Positions 8,398-16,944 of a stretch of 64,000 nucleotides of DNA are shown here, piece by piece (within the stretch, counting starts at the first letter, position 1; the number at the start of each line of letters is the position of its first letter). Below the pieces are notes generated by a model, which saw nothing but the letters and a program-made list of their open reading frames with translations, had not been told where the DNA came from and searched no databases. The stretch comes from an uncultured Alphaproteobacteria bacterium. GTDB lineage: Bacteria > Pseudomonadota > Alphaproteobacteria > RF32 > CAG-239. The translations under genes were made by a program, and so were the position numbers. The DNA lies in contig CALXPT010000002.1 in the NCBI GenBank assembly GCA_944390355.1, positions 124,001 to 188,000 on the forward strand, given 5' to 3'.

Positions 8398-9291
8398 TTA
8401 ATGCCTATAGAGCCTTGCATACAAAGCAGTCGAATCAATATTATCCAAAATACGATTTCTTAAAGCGTATTCAAATTCTTCGCGTATTTCTGGGGTCATG
8501 TTCCGATTGCAAAATATAGCACTTGCATCGCTATTAAGTTCTACTTCAATTTTTCCAAGACAACGGATAAGAGCCATGATTTCTTCATGATTGCCTCTTT
8601 TGATAATCTTTATTGAACCAACAGCATAATGCAATAAAGTACCATAAACGGCTAATCCGCCAGAATAGGTGTCGGTAAAACAAAAGTTTTGAATTCCCTT
8701 TATAATCTCATCATGGTCGCCACGGTCAATTAGTTTATCAGTCGATACAGCATCCAGATGTATCCCTTCGGGATAGTCAAGAAATGCCATAATCAATTCA
8801 TGATCCCCGAGTTCCAGAACGTTTTCAAAACCATAAACACCAAGCCCCGAGCCACAAGTGAAGCATTTATACCGAATAGCCTTTAAGATTTCATCTTTGT
8901 TATTTCTTTCAATTAATCTTGCACTTGTATTATTATCAAGATGAAAATTCGGATACTCGAAAAAAGCCATGATTTCTTCGTGGTTTTCTCTGTCTAAGAT
9001 TTTTGAAAAAACATCTTCAAAATAATCAATAACAGAGCTCTTAGTAAAACAACGATTATAAATCGCTGTCATGATTTCTTCGTGGTTGCCTCGGTCAATA
9101 AGCTTGAAACTTAATTCACGTTGTAGATGAATTCTCCCATGCAAATTAAGTAAAGCTATAATTTCTTCATGATTTCCTCTGTCAAGGATTTGAGCAAAAA
9201 CGTCACTAAGATCGTTTTGAGAAAAACAATTAATAACGTCCATAATCTCGTTGTGCATTCCTCTGGAAAGCATATTGTCTAAATAATTCAT
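8398..9291 (-). CDS. RGNHEEI-type tandem repeat protein
   Basis: This 297-aa protein consists of about eight degenerate repeats with the core (L/I)(I/D/E)RGNHEEI, near residues 9, 36, 65, 98, 128, 158, 188 and 228. The copies are spaced 28-40 residues. Hydrophobic helix positions follow each core (MALI, MAFF, MTAI). Such periodic helical units suggest an alpha-solenoid, used for protein binding. No signal peptide or enzyme motif is visible. Copies vary (RGMHNEI, RENHEEI, RNNKDEI, LGDHELI), so this is an old or fast-evolving array. It has its own promoter (9319-9346) and terminator. I do not recognise a named family; function is unknown. Confidence 0.8.
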   Translation of the reverse strand: MNYLDNMLSRGMHNEIMDVINCFSQNDLSDVFAQILDRGNHEEIIALLNLHGRIHLQRELSFKLIDRGNHEEIMTAIYNRCFTKSSVIDYFEDVFSKILDRENHEEIMAFFEYPNFHLDNNTSARLIERNNKDEILKAIRYKCFTCGSGLGVYGFENVLELGDHELIMAFLDYPEGIHLDAVSTDKLIDRGDHDEIIKGIQNFCFTDTYSGGLAVYGTLLHYAVGSIKIIKRGNHEEIMALIRCLGKIEVELNSDASAIFCNRNMTPEIREEFEYALRNRILDNIDSTALYARLYRH

Positions 9292-9318
9292 ACATATAAT
9301 AATTTAAAGTTTAGACAA

Positions 9319-9346
9319 AATATATCATATTTCAAAAATATGTCAA
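9319..9346 (-). promoter_or_regulatory. Sigma-70-like promoter of the repeat protein gene
   Basis: Read on the minus strand: TTGACA, 16 bases, TATATT, about 28 bases before the start codon. There is no obvious ribosome binding site after it. Confidence 0.6.
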
Positions 9347-9377
9347 TAAAATTTATGAAAAGAAGCAATATCTTGGC

Positions 9378-10967
9378 TTACTTAAAAGTTTCCTTGGTTT
9401 TAAGGAATTTGATTTTGGGGAAGTCTTCCTGCGCTTTATTCAGGTGCCAAGCGTTGCGCGCCAAAAATACCGGAGCTTCATCATGGTCTTGCGCCAAAGA
9501 AATCTGATTGGCATTGATAAATTTTTCAAGCGCGGCTTTGTCATCTGATTCCACCCAACGTGCCGTAACATATTGCGTCGGCTCAAATACAACAGGGATG
9601 TTGAATTCGTTTTTGATACGGTCGGCCATCACCTCAAATTGTAACACGCCAACCACACCGACAATCCATTCACCGCCGCTTACGGGCTTAAAGACGGAAG
9701 CCCCACCTTCTTCGGCAATCTGCATTAAGGCGTTGCCGAGGTGCTTGGACTTAAGTGGGTCAAGCGCGCGGACAGATTTGAGGAGTTCCGGAGCAAAACT
9801 CGGAATTCCCGTAAAGTTGAGTTTTTCGCCTTCGGTGAGGGTGTCGCCAATTCTTAATTGCCCATGGTTGGGAATACCGATAATATCGCCGGCATAAGCA
9901 TCTTCGGCCAGCTCGCGGTCTTGCGCCATAAACATCACCGGTGTCGGGATTTTGATTCCTTTGCCCGTGCGAATTTGTTGTAAGGTCATGCCTCTTTTGA
10001 AATGTCCTGAGCAAATACGCATAAACGCAATTCTGTCACGGTGTTTGGGGTCCATATTGGCCTGAATTTTGAAAATAAAACCGCTGACTTTTTTCTCATC
10101 GGGAAGGACTTCTCGTTCAACAGCGGGGTGAGGGCGTGGCGCAGGGGCGATTTCGTGCAAACCTTCCAAAACCTCGCGCACGCCAAAATTGTTGATGGCA
10201 CTTCCGAAAAAGACGGGGGTTAAGGCACCTGCAAGATAAAGATTGATGTCAAAAGCGGGGCAAAGCTCACGCACCATTTCCACATCTTCTCTGAGCTTGG
10301 CGACTGCGTGCGCAGGTAGAAGTTGGTCGAGTCTGGCATCATCTAAGCCTTGGCAGGTTTCAATCGTGGCGTTGATTTGCGATTTGTCGCCGTTTTTGTT
10401 CATCAAGATAAGGCGGTCGTTAAGCAAGTCATAACAACCGAGAAAATCTTTGCCCATGCCGATTGGCCAGCTTGCTGGCGTAACATCTAAGGCGAGCGTT
10501 TTTTCAATGTCGTCTAAGAGCATAAACGGGTCCAAACCTTCACGGTCAAGCTTGTTGATAAAGGTCAGAATAGGCACGTTGCGCAAGCGGCAAACTTCAA
10601 ACAACTTTTTAGTCTGAGATTCGATACCTTTTGCCGAGTCGAGAACCATAACGGCAGAATCAACCGCGGTCAACACACGATAAGTGTCTTCGGAAAAGTC
10701 TTCATGCCCCGGAGTATCCAACAGATTAAAGGTTATGCCGTTATATTCAAAATTCATCACGGAGGAAGCAACGGAAATTCCGCGCTCTTGCTCCACCTTC
10801 ATCCAGTCGGAATGGGCGTGTCTGGCTTCACCGCGGGCTTTAACCGCGCCGGCTTGTTGAATGGCACCGCCAAAGAGCAACAACTTTTCGGTCAAAGTGG
10901 TTTTACCGGCGTCAGGGTGAGAAATAATCGCAAAACATTTGCGAGGATTAACTTTATTTTCAGGCAT
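9378..10967 (-). CDS. prfC: Peptide chain release factor 3
   Basis: RF3 is the translational GTPase that removes RF1/RF2 from the ribosome after peptide release. G-motifs are visible: SHPDAGKTTLTEK (G1), DTPGHEDFSEDTYR (G3) and NKLDRE (G4). The rest has the elongation-factor-like domains and ends in a typical RF3 C-terminus. I chose the ATG at 10967 because AAGAG lies about 9 bases upstream and the protein then has the usual 529 residues. An upstream in-frame ATG at 10988 adds seven residues and cannot be excluded. It is monocistronic. Confidence 0.95.
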   Translation of the reverse strand: MPENKVNPRKCFAIISHPDAGKTTLTEKLLLFGGAIQQAGAVKARGEARHAHSDWMKVEQERGISVASSVMNFEYNGITFNLLDTPGHEDFSEDTYRVLTAVDSAVMVLDSAKGIESQTKKLFEVCRLRNVPILTFINKLDREGLDPFMLLDDIEKTLALDVTPASWPIGMGKDFLGCYDLLNDRLILMNKNGDKSQINATIETCQGLDDARLDQLLPAHAVAKLREDVEMVRELCPAFDINLYLAGALTPVFFGSAINNFGVREVLEGLHEIAPAPRPHPAVEREVLPDEKKVSGFIFKIQANMDPKHRDRIAFMRICSGHFKRGMTLQQIRTGKGIKIPTPVMFMAQDRELAEDAYAGDIIGIPNHGQLRIGDTLTEGEKLNFTGIPSFAPELLKSVRALDPLKSKHLGNALMQIAEEGGASVFKPVSGGEWIVGVVGVLQFEVMADRIKNEFNIPVVFEPTQYVTARWVESDDKAALEKFINANQISLAQDHDEAPVFLARNAWHLNKAQEDFPKIKFLKTKETFK

Positions 10968-11052
10968 AAACGAACACTCTTTTAACATAAAGGATTAACA
11001 AAATTAAGCCCGTTTTAGCGCATAAAACAAAATAATGCAAGCAAAAACCCAT

Positions 11053-11079
11053 AAAAAAAGGCAGTTAGAAAACTGCCTT
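11053..11079 (-). terminator. Terminator of the small exported protein gene
   Basis: AAGGCAGTT and AACTGCCTT with a 4-base loop, followed on the minus strand by seven T. Confidence 0.8.
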
Positions 11080-11097
11080 AAAGAAAAGAATAATTTT

Positions 11098-11466
11098 TTA
11101 GTGGACGTAACAGCGATATTTGCGCCCATGAGAGCGAATAATCACTTTCTGTCCGCAATAGACATTTTCCCAAGAAGATAGGGTCGTCCTAAAAACGCCT
11201 TCTTCAATTCCGTCTTGATAAATTCTGCCTTTATCGGACATAATTTCATCAGAGGAATCATCGCTTTTTCTTTTGTCTTCCAAAACAACTTTTCGTCCGT
11301 CATTTAGATGAAATGTAATGTACCTTTTCCCCTCAAAAGGTTTTCCGCTTTTTGTTATGATTTTAGTTGTAATTTTAACAACAGTCAAAGTATCATTAAC
11401 ATTTTTTGCCAAAATCGAACAAGGAATAAAGACCAATAGCAAAGCTGTAAAAATAAATTTTTTCAT
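11098..11466 (-). CDS. Small exported protein of unknown function
   Basis: The 122-aa product has a clear signal peptide (MKKFIFTALLLVFIPCSILA, then KN) that directs it out of the cytoplasm. The mature part is about 100 residues, strand-rich and basic, with YITFHLNDGRKVVLED and a C-terminal VIIRSHGRKYRCYVH. Two cysteines near the C-terminus could form a disulphide. The gene has its own sigma-70-like promoter and terminator. No Shine-Dalgarno site is seen; the leader reads AAATATTTTATAATTATG. I recognise no family. Confidence 0.7.
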   Translation of the reverse strand: MKKFIFTALLLVFIPCSILAKNVNDTLTVVKITTKIITKSGKPFEGKRYITFHLNDGRKVVLEDKRKSDDSSDEIMSDKGRIYQDGIEEGVFRTTLSSWENVYCGQKVIIRSHGRKYRCYVH

Positions 11467-11512
11467 AATTATAAAATATTTAGAGTTATATAATAATACA
11501 AAAACTGAAAGT

Positions 11513-11541
11513 TATATAACACCGCAATTTGTTCAAGTCAA
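11513..11541 (-). promoter_or_regulatory. Sigma-70-like promoter of the small exported protein gene
   Basis: Minus strand: TTGACT, 17 bases, TATATA, about 47 bases before the start codon. Confidence 0.65.
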
Positions 11542-11565
11542 GTTTTTTGTCTAACAAATACAGAT

Positions 11566-11588
11566 AAAAAAAGCGGGAATCCCCGCTT
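11566..11588 (-). terminator. Terminator of the TPR lipoprotein gene
   Basis: AAGCGGG and CCCGCTT with a 4-base loop, followed on the minus strand by seven T. Confidence 0.8.
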
Positions 11589-11607
11589 TGCTTAAATGAA
11601 GAAAAAA

Positions 11608-12900
11608 TTATCGAACAAACGGACTGGAAATATCCGGTACAATAATTTGTACTTCTTCAACCGTACCGCCCAAACTCTCCGTCTCGGAAGGAATTAATGG
11701 CTGCGGCTGGTTATCTGTCGCGGCAGTTTCAATAGCAACGGATTCGACTTTTTCTGCTGTTTGGTTAGGTTTTTCATCTTTTTTTACATCAGACTTTTTT
11801 TCCTCGACAGAAGAATTTTTAGGGATATTGTTCAAGCCCAAACCTTCTTCGATAGCTTTCTTTTCTTTGGCTTTTTCATTTTTGGTAATTAGGCCGAGTT
11901 CTGAGATAACCTCGAGCTTACGCAAATCTTTAGCCGCCGACATAATATCTTTGGAAGGAGCTTTGGGCTGCATTCTAAGCCTAGGCTCTGGGGGCAGGAT
12001 AGCGGTAATAATCAAGTCGCGTTCGGCCGAAAATTCTTTAGGCGTAATTGCGCGAGCTTCCATAGCCTCTCTGAGCGCATTAATACGCTCAATGATTAAG
12101 TCGGGAGACGGAACGGGAGCATTGATGCCGAAAGCAGGAGCTTTGTTGGATAAAGGAAGGAGACCGCCGATATTAGATTGTCTGGCTTCCAAAAATTCCT
12201 GTTTGGTAATCATGTCTTTTTCGGCGAGTTCCTGCATAATCAGGAAACGGGAGATGACATTTTTTTCATTATCGTCAAAAAGGAGTTCAACGGCTTTAAT
12301 ATCGGCATCGGCACTGGCTTGGTTATCGGCAACCAGTTTTTGCTGACGGGCAAACAAAGCTTCTTCCATAGCGGATTTTCCCTGACGAGCGGCTGCTTCT
12401 TTAGAGATATTAAAAGTCATGGCACCGTCTTTATTTTCAATCATAAATTCGGATTGCTGCATATTAAGGCGGCGGAGTCGCGTTTTGGCGATATCGGACA
12501 TTTTCTGAGGCATTCCGTCAGGAGAACCCAAGACAGTGGATTCGTTTTCACCGATAATGATTAAATCTTCGTAATATTGGCGAGCACGATTGAGCCTGCC
12601 GAGCTTCTCATACACCAAAGCCCCGACCATCAAAGCTTGGGGATGACGAGGATTTAAGCGCAAAGCTTGAATAACATAATTTTCGGCCTCATCGAATTTT
12701 CCTTGAGAATAAGCGACGGTAGCAAGTTGAGCATCGCTGTCGCCTTCGGTACCGTAAACTTCACCCTTAAACCAAGAGTGATTAGGCTTTTCATCACTAG
12801 GGAATTGAGAGCAGGCACCAAGGATGAGCAAGGACATCACCCCGCACAGAGCAGGGCGGGCGAAGAAGGACGATGATTTTGATAATAAATTTTCAGCCAC
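11608..12900 (-). CDS. TPR-repeat lipoprotein
   Basis: The start is the GTG at 12900, since a strong GGAAAGGAG lies just before it; an upstream ATG at 12927 lies before that site. The 430-aa product has a signal peptide ending in the lipobox LILGAC, so it should be lipidated. Residues about 50-115 hold at least two tetratricopeptide units (QGKFDEAENYVIQALRLNP, LGRLNRARQYYEDL). The middle is helical and the last 90 residues are charged and disordered (KNEKAKEKKAIEE). TPR lipoproteins act as adaptors for envelope or secretion machines. The partner is not shown by the neighbours, and I assign no symbol. Confidence 0.85.
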   Translation of the reverse strand: MAENLLSKSSSFFARPALCGVMSLLILGACSQFPSDEKPNHSWFKGEVYGTEGDSDAQLATVAYSQGKFDEAENYVIQALRLNPRHPQALMVGALVYEKLGRLNRARQYYEDLIIIGENESTVLGSPDGMPQKMSDIAKTRLRRLNMQQSEFMIENKDGAMTFNISKEAAARQGKSAMEEALFARQQKLVADNQASADADIKAVELLFDDNEKNVISRFLIMQELAEKDMITKQEFLEARQSNIGGLLPLSNKAPAFGINAPVPSPDLIIERINALREAMEARAITPKEFSAERDLIITAILPPEPRLRMQPKAPSKDIMSAAKDLRKLEVISELGLITKNEKAKEKKAIEEGLGLNNIPKNSSVEEKKSDVKKDEKPNQTAEKVESVAIETAATDNQPQPLIPSETESLGGTVEEVQIIVPDISSPFVR

Positions 12901-13006
12901 AATTTTCTCCTTTCCGAGAAACATCACGGAATAAGTTTAAACTCACAGACATATTAATAAATATCTGCAAAGAATACAATAATTTTAATAGGGCTGTTAA
13001 TTTTAC

Positions 13007-13034
13007 TTGATTTAATTAAAAAAATATGTAGTAT
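13007..13034 (+). promoter_or_regulatory. Promoter of tRNA-Leu
   Basis: TTGATT, 16 bases, TAGTAT; the predicted start lies about 10 bases before the mature tRNA. Confidence 0.55.
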
Positions 13035-13052
13035 TTTGACAACACTAACCGC

Positions 13053-13137
13053 GCAGACGTGGTGAAATTGGTAGACACGCCAGACTTAGGATCTGGTGCC
13101 TTGCGGTGTGAGAGTTCGAGTCTCTCCGTCTGCACCA
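13053..13137 (+). tRNA. tRNA-Leu (UAG)
   Basis: The acceptor stem GCAGACG pairs with CGTCTGC, and CCA is encoded at the 3' end. The D-arm has GGTAGAC. The anticodon stem CCAGA/TCTGG holds loop CTTAGGA, with anticodon TAG at 13087-13089. A long variable arm, as in class II tRNAs, and the T-loop TTCGAGT complete the cloverleaf. It reads CUN leucine codons, mainly CUA and CUG. Confidence 0.97.
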
Positions 13138-13191
13138 TCTTTTTTAGGAAAAAAGGTGGTTTAATTTTAGGAAAAGAAAGAGAAAACAATA

Positions 13192-14607
13192 ATGAATATT
13201 ACCGAGTTAAAATCTGAAGGCCTTAAGAGAGAATATAAGGTAACAATTCCGGCATCAGAAGTAGCCGTTGAGGTAGACAAGAAGTTGGCACAGGTAGCAA
13301 AGAGCATAAAACTCCCTGGGTTTCGCCCCGGAAAAGCGCCGATATCGGTTGTAAAGCAAAAATATCAAGCTTCTGTTTTGGGAGAAGTATTGGATGACAT
13401 GGTACGCACCAACACCGATAAAGTGATTGCCGATAAAAAACTTCGTCCGTCGATGATGCCCTCCGTCAAAATCAATTCTTTCGGCGAGGGAAAAGACATT
13501 GAATTTGAGATGAGCATGGAGATATTGCCGGAGATTAAACTAGGAGATATCACCAAATTATCAATCGAAAAGCCAATGGCGGAAGTTCCGGCGGAAGAAA
13601 TCGACAAAGCTTTGGGTTATTTAGCCAAGTCGCGTCGTGAAACCGTTAAGGTTGAAGAAGAGCGCGCCGCAAAGAAAGGTGATGTAACCGTAATTGACTT
13701 TGTCGGTTCGGTTGACGGCGTAGAGTTCAAGGGCGGCAAGGGCGAGGCTTATCCGCTTGAATTGGGTTCTGGTTCTTTTATCCCTGGGTTTGAAGATCAG
13801 TTGGTCGGCAAAAAAGTAGGGGATAAAGTAGATGTAAATGTTACTTTCCCTGAAAACTATCATGCCAAAGATTTAGCCGGCAAAGCAGCCGTGTTTGCAG
13901 TTGAGGTTAAGGAACTCCGCGAAAACAAGGAAGTCAAAATTGATGATGAATTTGCCAAATCTCTGGGTGAAAAGAGCTTGGATGAGTTGAAGCAAAAAGT
14001 TTCTGACCGCATCAAGGTTGACTATGAAGGTGCCGCGCGTTTAAAGATGAAACGCCAGATTTTGGATGCTTTGGATAAAGAATATTCATTTGAAGTGCCT
14101 GAAAATTTGGTTGATGCTGAGTATAAAGGTATTTTGGCTCAGTATGAACAGGCTAAAAAGTACAATCAGTTGGATGAAAGTGAAAAAGCTAAGTCCGAAG
14201 ATGAGTTAAAACAAGAATACAAAGACATCGCCGTCCGCCGTGTTAAATTAGGTTTGGTATTATCAGAAATCGGCAAAGACGCCAAAATCAACATTGAAGC
14301 GGATGATATTAACAAAGCAATAATGAATGAGGCCAGAAAATACCCTGGGCAAGAGCAGGTTGTTTTTGATTATTATCTGAAGAACAAGCAAGCTGTTGAA
14401 GCATTGAAAGCTCCGATTTTTGAAGAAAAAATCATTGACCACATTGTTTCAAAAGCCAATGTTGCCAATAAGACGGTAAGTGTTGAAGAATTGTACAGCT
14501 TTGAAGAGGAAGAAAAACCGGCCAAAAAGACCTCAAAGAAGGCGGCCAAGGCAGAAGCCGATGGAGAAGAAAAATCTTCAAAGAAAACAACGAAGAAAAG
14601 TGCTTAG
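13192..14607 (+). CDS. tig: Trigger factor (ribosome-bound chaperone and prolyl isomerase)
   Basis: Trigger factor shields nascent chains at the ribosome exit. The 471-aa protein has the ribosome-binding N-domain with the signature GFRPGKAP (about residues 43-50), an FKBP-type domain (about 160-245) and a helical chaperone C-domain. The last 30 residues form a Lys/Ala-rich tail (PAKKTSKKAAKAE, SSKKTTKKSA) that is longer than in E. coli. In many bacteria tig lies directly upstream of clpP-clpX; here clpPX is 19 kb away, so the cluster is split. A terminator follows. Confidence 0.97.
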   Translation: MNITELKSEGLKREYKVTIPASEVAVEVDKKLAQVAKSIKLPGFRPGKAPISVVKQKYQASVLGEVLDDMVRTNTDKVIADKKLRPSMMPSVKINSFGEGKDIEFEMSMEILPEIKLGDITKLSIEKPMAEVPAEEIDKALGYLAKSRRETVKVEEERAAKKGDVTVIDFVGSVDGVEFKGGKGEAYPLELGSGSFIPGFEDQLVGKKVGDKVDVNVTFPENYHAKDLAGKAAVFAVEVKELRENKEVKIDDEFAKSLGEKSLDELKQKVSDRIKVDYEGAARLKMKRQILDALDKEYSFEVPENLVDAEYKGILAQYEQAKKYNQLDESEKAKSEDELKQEYKDIAVRRVKLGLVLSEIGKDAKINIEADDINKAIMNEARKYPGQEQVVFDYYLKNKQAVEALKAPIFEEKIIDHIVSKANVANKTVSVEELYSFEEEEKPAKKTSKKAAKAEADGEEKSSKKTTKKSA

Positions 14608-14630
14608 TTTATGAAATAAGCAAATTAAAA

Positions 14631-14656
14631 GAAATCCGCCGTAAGGCGGTTTCTCT
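14631..14656 (+). terminator. Terminator-like hairpin after tig
   Basis: GAAATCCGCC and GGCGGTTTC form a stem with a GTAA loop. The following T-stretch is interrupted, so it is weaker than most in the window. Confidence 0.55.
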
Positions 14657-14700
14657 TTATAAAAAAATCAAACAATTAAATTCAAAAAGGTAGAAAATAT

Positions 14701-14738
14701 AAAAAAATAAGGTTACCGCAAAGGCAACCTTATTTTTT
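14701..14738. terminator. Bidirectional terminator between tig and coaD-HD
   Basis: AATAAGGTT..CC and GG..AACCTTATT form a stem with one mismatch, flanked by A- and T-runs. It ends the minus-strand fusion gene, overlapping its stop codon. Confidence 0.75.
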
Positions 14739-15873
14739 AGATAACGGGTGCTGTTTTAAGCCGACTAATTTCACCTTGAATATTTTTTCTAGCCTGTTCT
14801 TCAAACTTATCATAGAAAAACTCGGTTTGAAAAATCCGAGGACGTTGCAAAAATTTTTCCAATATAGCAATACGTCCGGTGCGATAGTCTTCCGATGAAA
14901 CAGTTGCATATTCTTTACGAACAGAGTGGCAATACCATTGCCATGCCGGTACGGAAGATGTTCCCAAAACACTCAAATCCAAATCGGCAATCAAAGCCTC
15001 TTCATCGTTACGAGCCGGTTTGTCATGCTTTGTTGCTAAAATCAGATTTTCAATCTTTTCACGATTAGCAATGCTGTGAAAATAAGATTGTTCAATCTGT
15101 TTCAAAGCCTCGGCTGATTTTTCTTCGTTATCAACAGCCAAAGGATTATACACATAATCATGCATAAAAATAGCTAAAACAAGCTCATCGAGATTACTCA
15201 AATCACTACTTCCGGTCGTATGGCGCTGATATATATGCAGCATATTCAGCATATAACCGATATGAGAAAGGTTATGATAAGCTCTGTCTTTATAGGCTTC
15301 AACAAGTTTAGCATAAAAAGCACCTCGACTTTCCTCTCGTTCAAAAGTAATAAAATGTTGCAAATAAGGCTTGAGATAAACTTCCATCAGCTTTTGATGA
15401 ACAAAAGGAGAGACATATTTCTGAACGGCGATAAACTCTCCATGTTGGCACAAACCTTTCACGGTCGAAGAAGAAATAGCAGAATCTTTAACAATGAAGG
15501 TTGTTTCAAGGTTAATACCACGGATTTTTCCGAGGTCGGCATTAATTTTGGCTAAAGATGTTTCTTCTGACAAGTCATGCGAATTTTTTCGAATACCGCG
15601 AATGAGCGTAAAGGCTTTTTCTTTCAATGCAATATCGACAGTTAAGCCGCTATCGGCCATGAGTACAACTTGATTGCTAAGCCAACTGGCTTCACGTAGG
15701 GTTTCTTCAATCATTTTCAAGCGTTCCTCGACACTGAAAAGAGGAATTTTTCCTGCATTTTTGCCGACATTGATAATGAACGCATCATAAGGTTCTAACA
15801 AAGCATCATAAACAATTTCCAAATGCACAAGCGTAAAAGGATCAAAAGATCCTGTAAAAAGTGCTTTTCTCAT
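14737..15873 (-). CDS. coaD: Fusion of phosphopantetheine adenylyltransferase (CoaD) and HD-type phosphohydrolase
   Basis: Residues 1-160 match CoaD, which makes dephospho-CoA from phosphopantetheine and ATP: ALFTGSFDPFTLVHLEIV carries the nucleotide-binding region (here T-x-x-H), then LIRGIRKNSHD, and AISSSTVKGL in place of the usual SSS(L/I)VKE. Residues about 180-370 match the COG4339 group of predicted metal-dependent HD phosphohydrolases: YHNLSHI, then IFMHDYVYNP (the HD pair) and ADLDLSVLG. Normal CoaD is about 160 aa; this is 378 aa in one frame. The HD substrate is unknown, perhaps a nucleotide or CoA-related phosphate. It has its own promoter and no visible Shine-Dalgarno site. Confidence 0.88.
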   Translation of the reverse strand: MRKALFTGSFDPFTLVHLEIVYDALLEPYDAFIINVGKNAGKIPLFSVEERLKMIEETLREASWLSNQVVLMADSGLTVDIALKEKAFTLIRGIRKNSHDLSEETSLAKINADLGKIRGINLETTFIVKDSAISSSTVKGLCQHGEFIAVQKYVSPFVHQKLMEVYLKPYLQHFITFEREESRGAFYAKLVEAYKDRAYHNLSHIGYMLNMLHIYQRHTTGSSDLSNLDELVLAIFMHDYVYNPLAVDNEEKSAEALKQIEQSYFHSIANREKIENLILATKHDKPARNDEEALIADLDLSVLGTSSVPAWQWYCHSVRKEYATVSSEDYRTGRIAILEKFLQRPRIFQTEFFYDKFEEQARKNIQGEISRLKTAPVI

Positions 15874-15920
15874 AATTATAAAATTTAAAATAAGTGAATA
15901 ATAGTAAAATAGACGACGCG

Positions 15921-15949
15921 AAGATAAAGACTTTTTGTCAATATGTCAA
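15921..15949 (-). promoter_or_regulatory. Sigma-70-like promoter of coaD-HD
   Basis: Minus strand: TTGACA, 17 bases, TATCTT, about 48 bases before the start codon. Confidence 0.65.
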
Positions 15950-15959
15950 GAGTTAAAAA

Positions 15960-15990
15960 TAAAAAAAAGGCTCTGAAATAAATCAGAGCC
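15960..15990 (-). terminator. Terminator of perR-rbr
   Basis: AGGCTCTGA and TCAGAGCCT with a 6-base loop; on the minus strand eight T follow. Confidence 0.85.
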
Positions 15991-16011
15991 TCTGTGCAGG
16001 AAAAGTAGAAA

Positions 16012-16551
16012 TTAGAACTTTTCTTGCAATTCGAAGAAATAAGCTTGCGGGTGGTCGCAAACAGGGCATTTTTCCGGAGCTTTTGGGCTTTCAACACGAT
16101 GTCCGCAGTTAGCGCATTCCCAAATAACTTTTGTCGGACGTTCAAAAACTTTGCCGTCAACAAGAGCATTCAAGAGAGCCTGATATCTTTCTTCGTGTCC
16201 TTTTTCAATTTGAGCCACAGCTTCAAAGAGGTAAGCAATTTTAGTAAAACCTTCTTCATGAGCTTCTTTAGCCATACGTTTATACATATCGGTCCACTCA
16301 TAATTTTCACCTGCTGCAGCATCTTTAAGATTAGTCATGGTGTCGGAAATTTCACCGCCATTCAAGAGTTTGAACCAAATTTTAGCATGTTCTTTTTCGT
16401 TGTTGGCGGTTTGCTCAAATTTGTCTGCAATAATATTGTAGCCTTCTTTTTTAGCCTTGGAAGCATAATAGGTGTATTTGTTGCGAGCCATAGATTCGCC
16501 GGCAAAAGCTTCTTTGAGGTTTTTCTCGGTTTTAGAACCTTTTAATTCCAT
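16012..16551 (-). CDS. rbr: Rubrerythrin
   Basis: Rubrerythrin reduces hydrogen peroxide in anaerobes using a di-iron centre and a rubredoxin-like iron site. The 179-aa protein has the di-iron helices ([53 protein letters not shown]). The C-terminal rubredoxin-type Cys4 knuckle has CANCGHR and CPVCDH. A GGAG site precedes the ATG. It lies 12 bases after perR and forms an operon with it. The function fits the divergent flavodiiron gene: peroxide and oxygen removal under PerR control. Confidence 0.97.
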   Translation of the reverse strand: MELKGSKTEKNLKEAFAGESMARNKYTYYASKAKKEGYNIIADKFEQTANNEKEHAKIWFKLLNGGEISDTMTNLKDAAAGENYEWTDMYKRMAKEAHEEGFTKIAYLFEAVAQIEKGHEERYQALLNALVDGKVFERPTKVIWECANCGHRVESPKAPEKCPVCDHPQAYFFELQEKF

Positions 16552-16563
16552 AATTTAATCTCC

Positions 16564-16944
16564 TTAATTAGAATTTTGACAATCAGAACAAAGTCCCTTA
16601 AATGTCAGCTCGGTGGATTGCGCCTCCAAGCCGGTTAAAGATTTGAGTTTGAGTTCCAAATCTTGAGCGACATTATAGGGTACATCATATACTTTATTGC
16701 AACAAGTGCAAATAAAATGATAGTGTTTTTCAACACAATGGTCATAATGGACGGAGCCATCAAGACCGGAAATTTTGCGAACCGCTCCACATTCAACAAG
16801 CAGGTTAAGGTTGCGATAAACGGTGGCAAGACTGATAGAGGGCATAAGGGGGCGCACAAGTTCATAGAGCTTGTCTGCGGTAGGATGAACGGGATTTTGC
16901 CTCAACACATCCAAAATAAGTTCCCTTTGCTTAGAATAGTTCAT
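16564..16944 (-). CDS. perR: Fur-family regulator, PerR-like
   Basis: The 126-aa protein has the winged helix (TADKLYELV, ISLATVYRNLNLLVECG) and the dimerisation domain with HYHFICTCC and a C-terminal CSDC, giving two Cys-X2-Cys pairs for structural zinc. The HPTAD motif near residue 19 and the YDH...EKHYHF ligands are as in PerR/Fur. A shorter N-terminus than E. coli Fur and linkage to rubrerythrin favour the peroxide sensor PerR over an iron sensor, but the two cannot be separated by sequence alone. It is divergent from fprA across a Fur/PerR-type palindrome. Confidence 0.9.
   Translation of the reverse strand: MNYSKQRELILDVLRQNPVHPTADKLYELVRPLMPSISLATVYRNLNLLVECGAVRKISGLDGSVHYDHCVEKHYHFICTCCNKVYDVPYNVAQDLELKLKSLTGLEAQSTELTFKGLCSDCQNSN

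Noticed and set aside
8398-9291. CRISPR array or DNA direct repeats
   Set aside because: The recurring DNA pieces are codons of the protein repeat, not evenly spaced exact repeats with unique spacers. No CRISPR array or cas gene was seen in the window.
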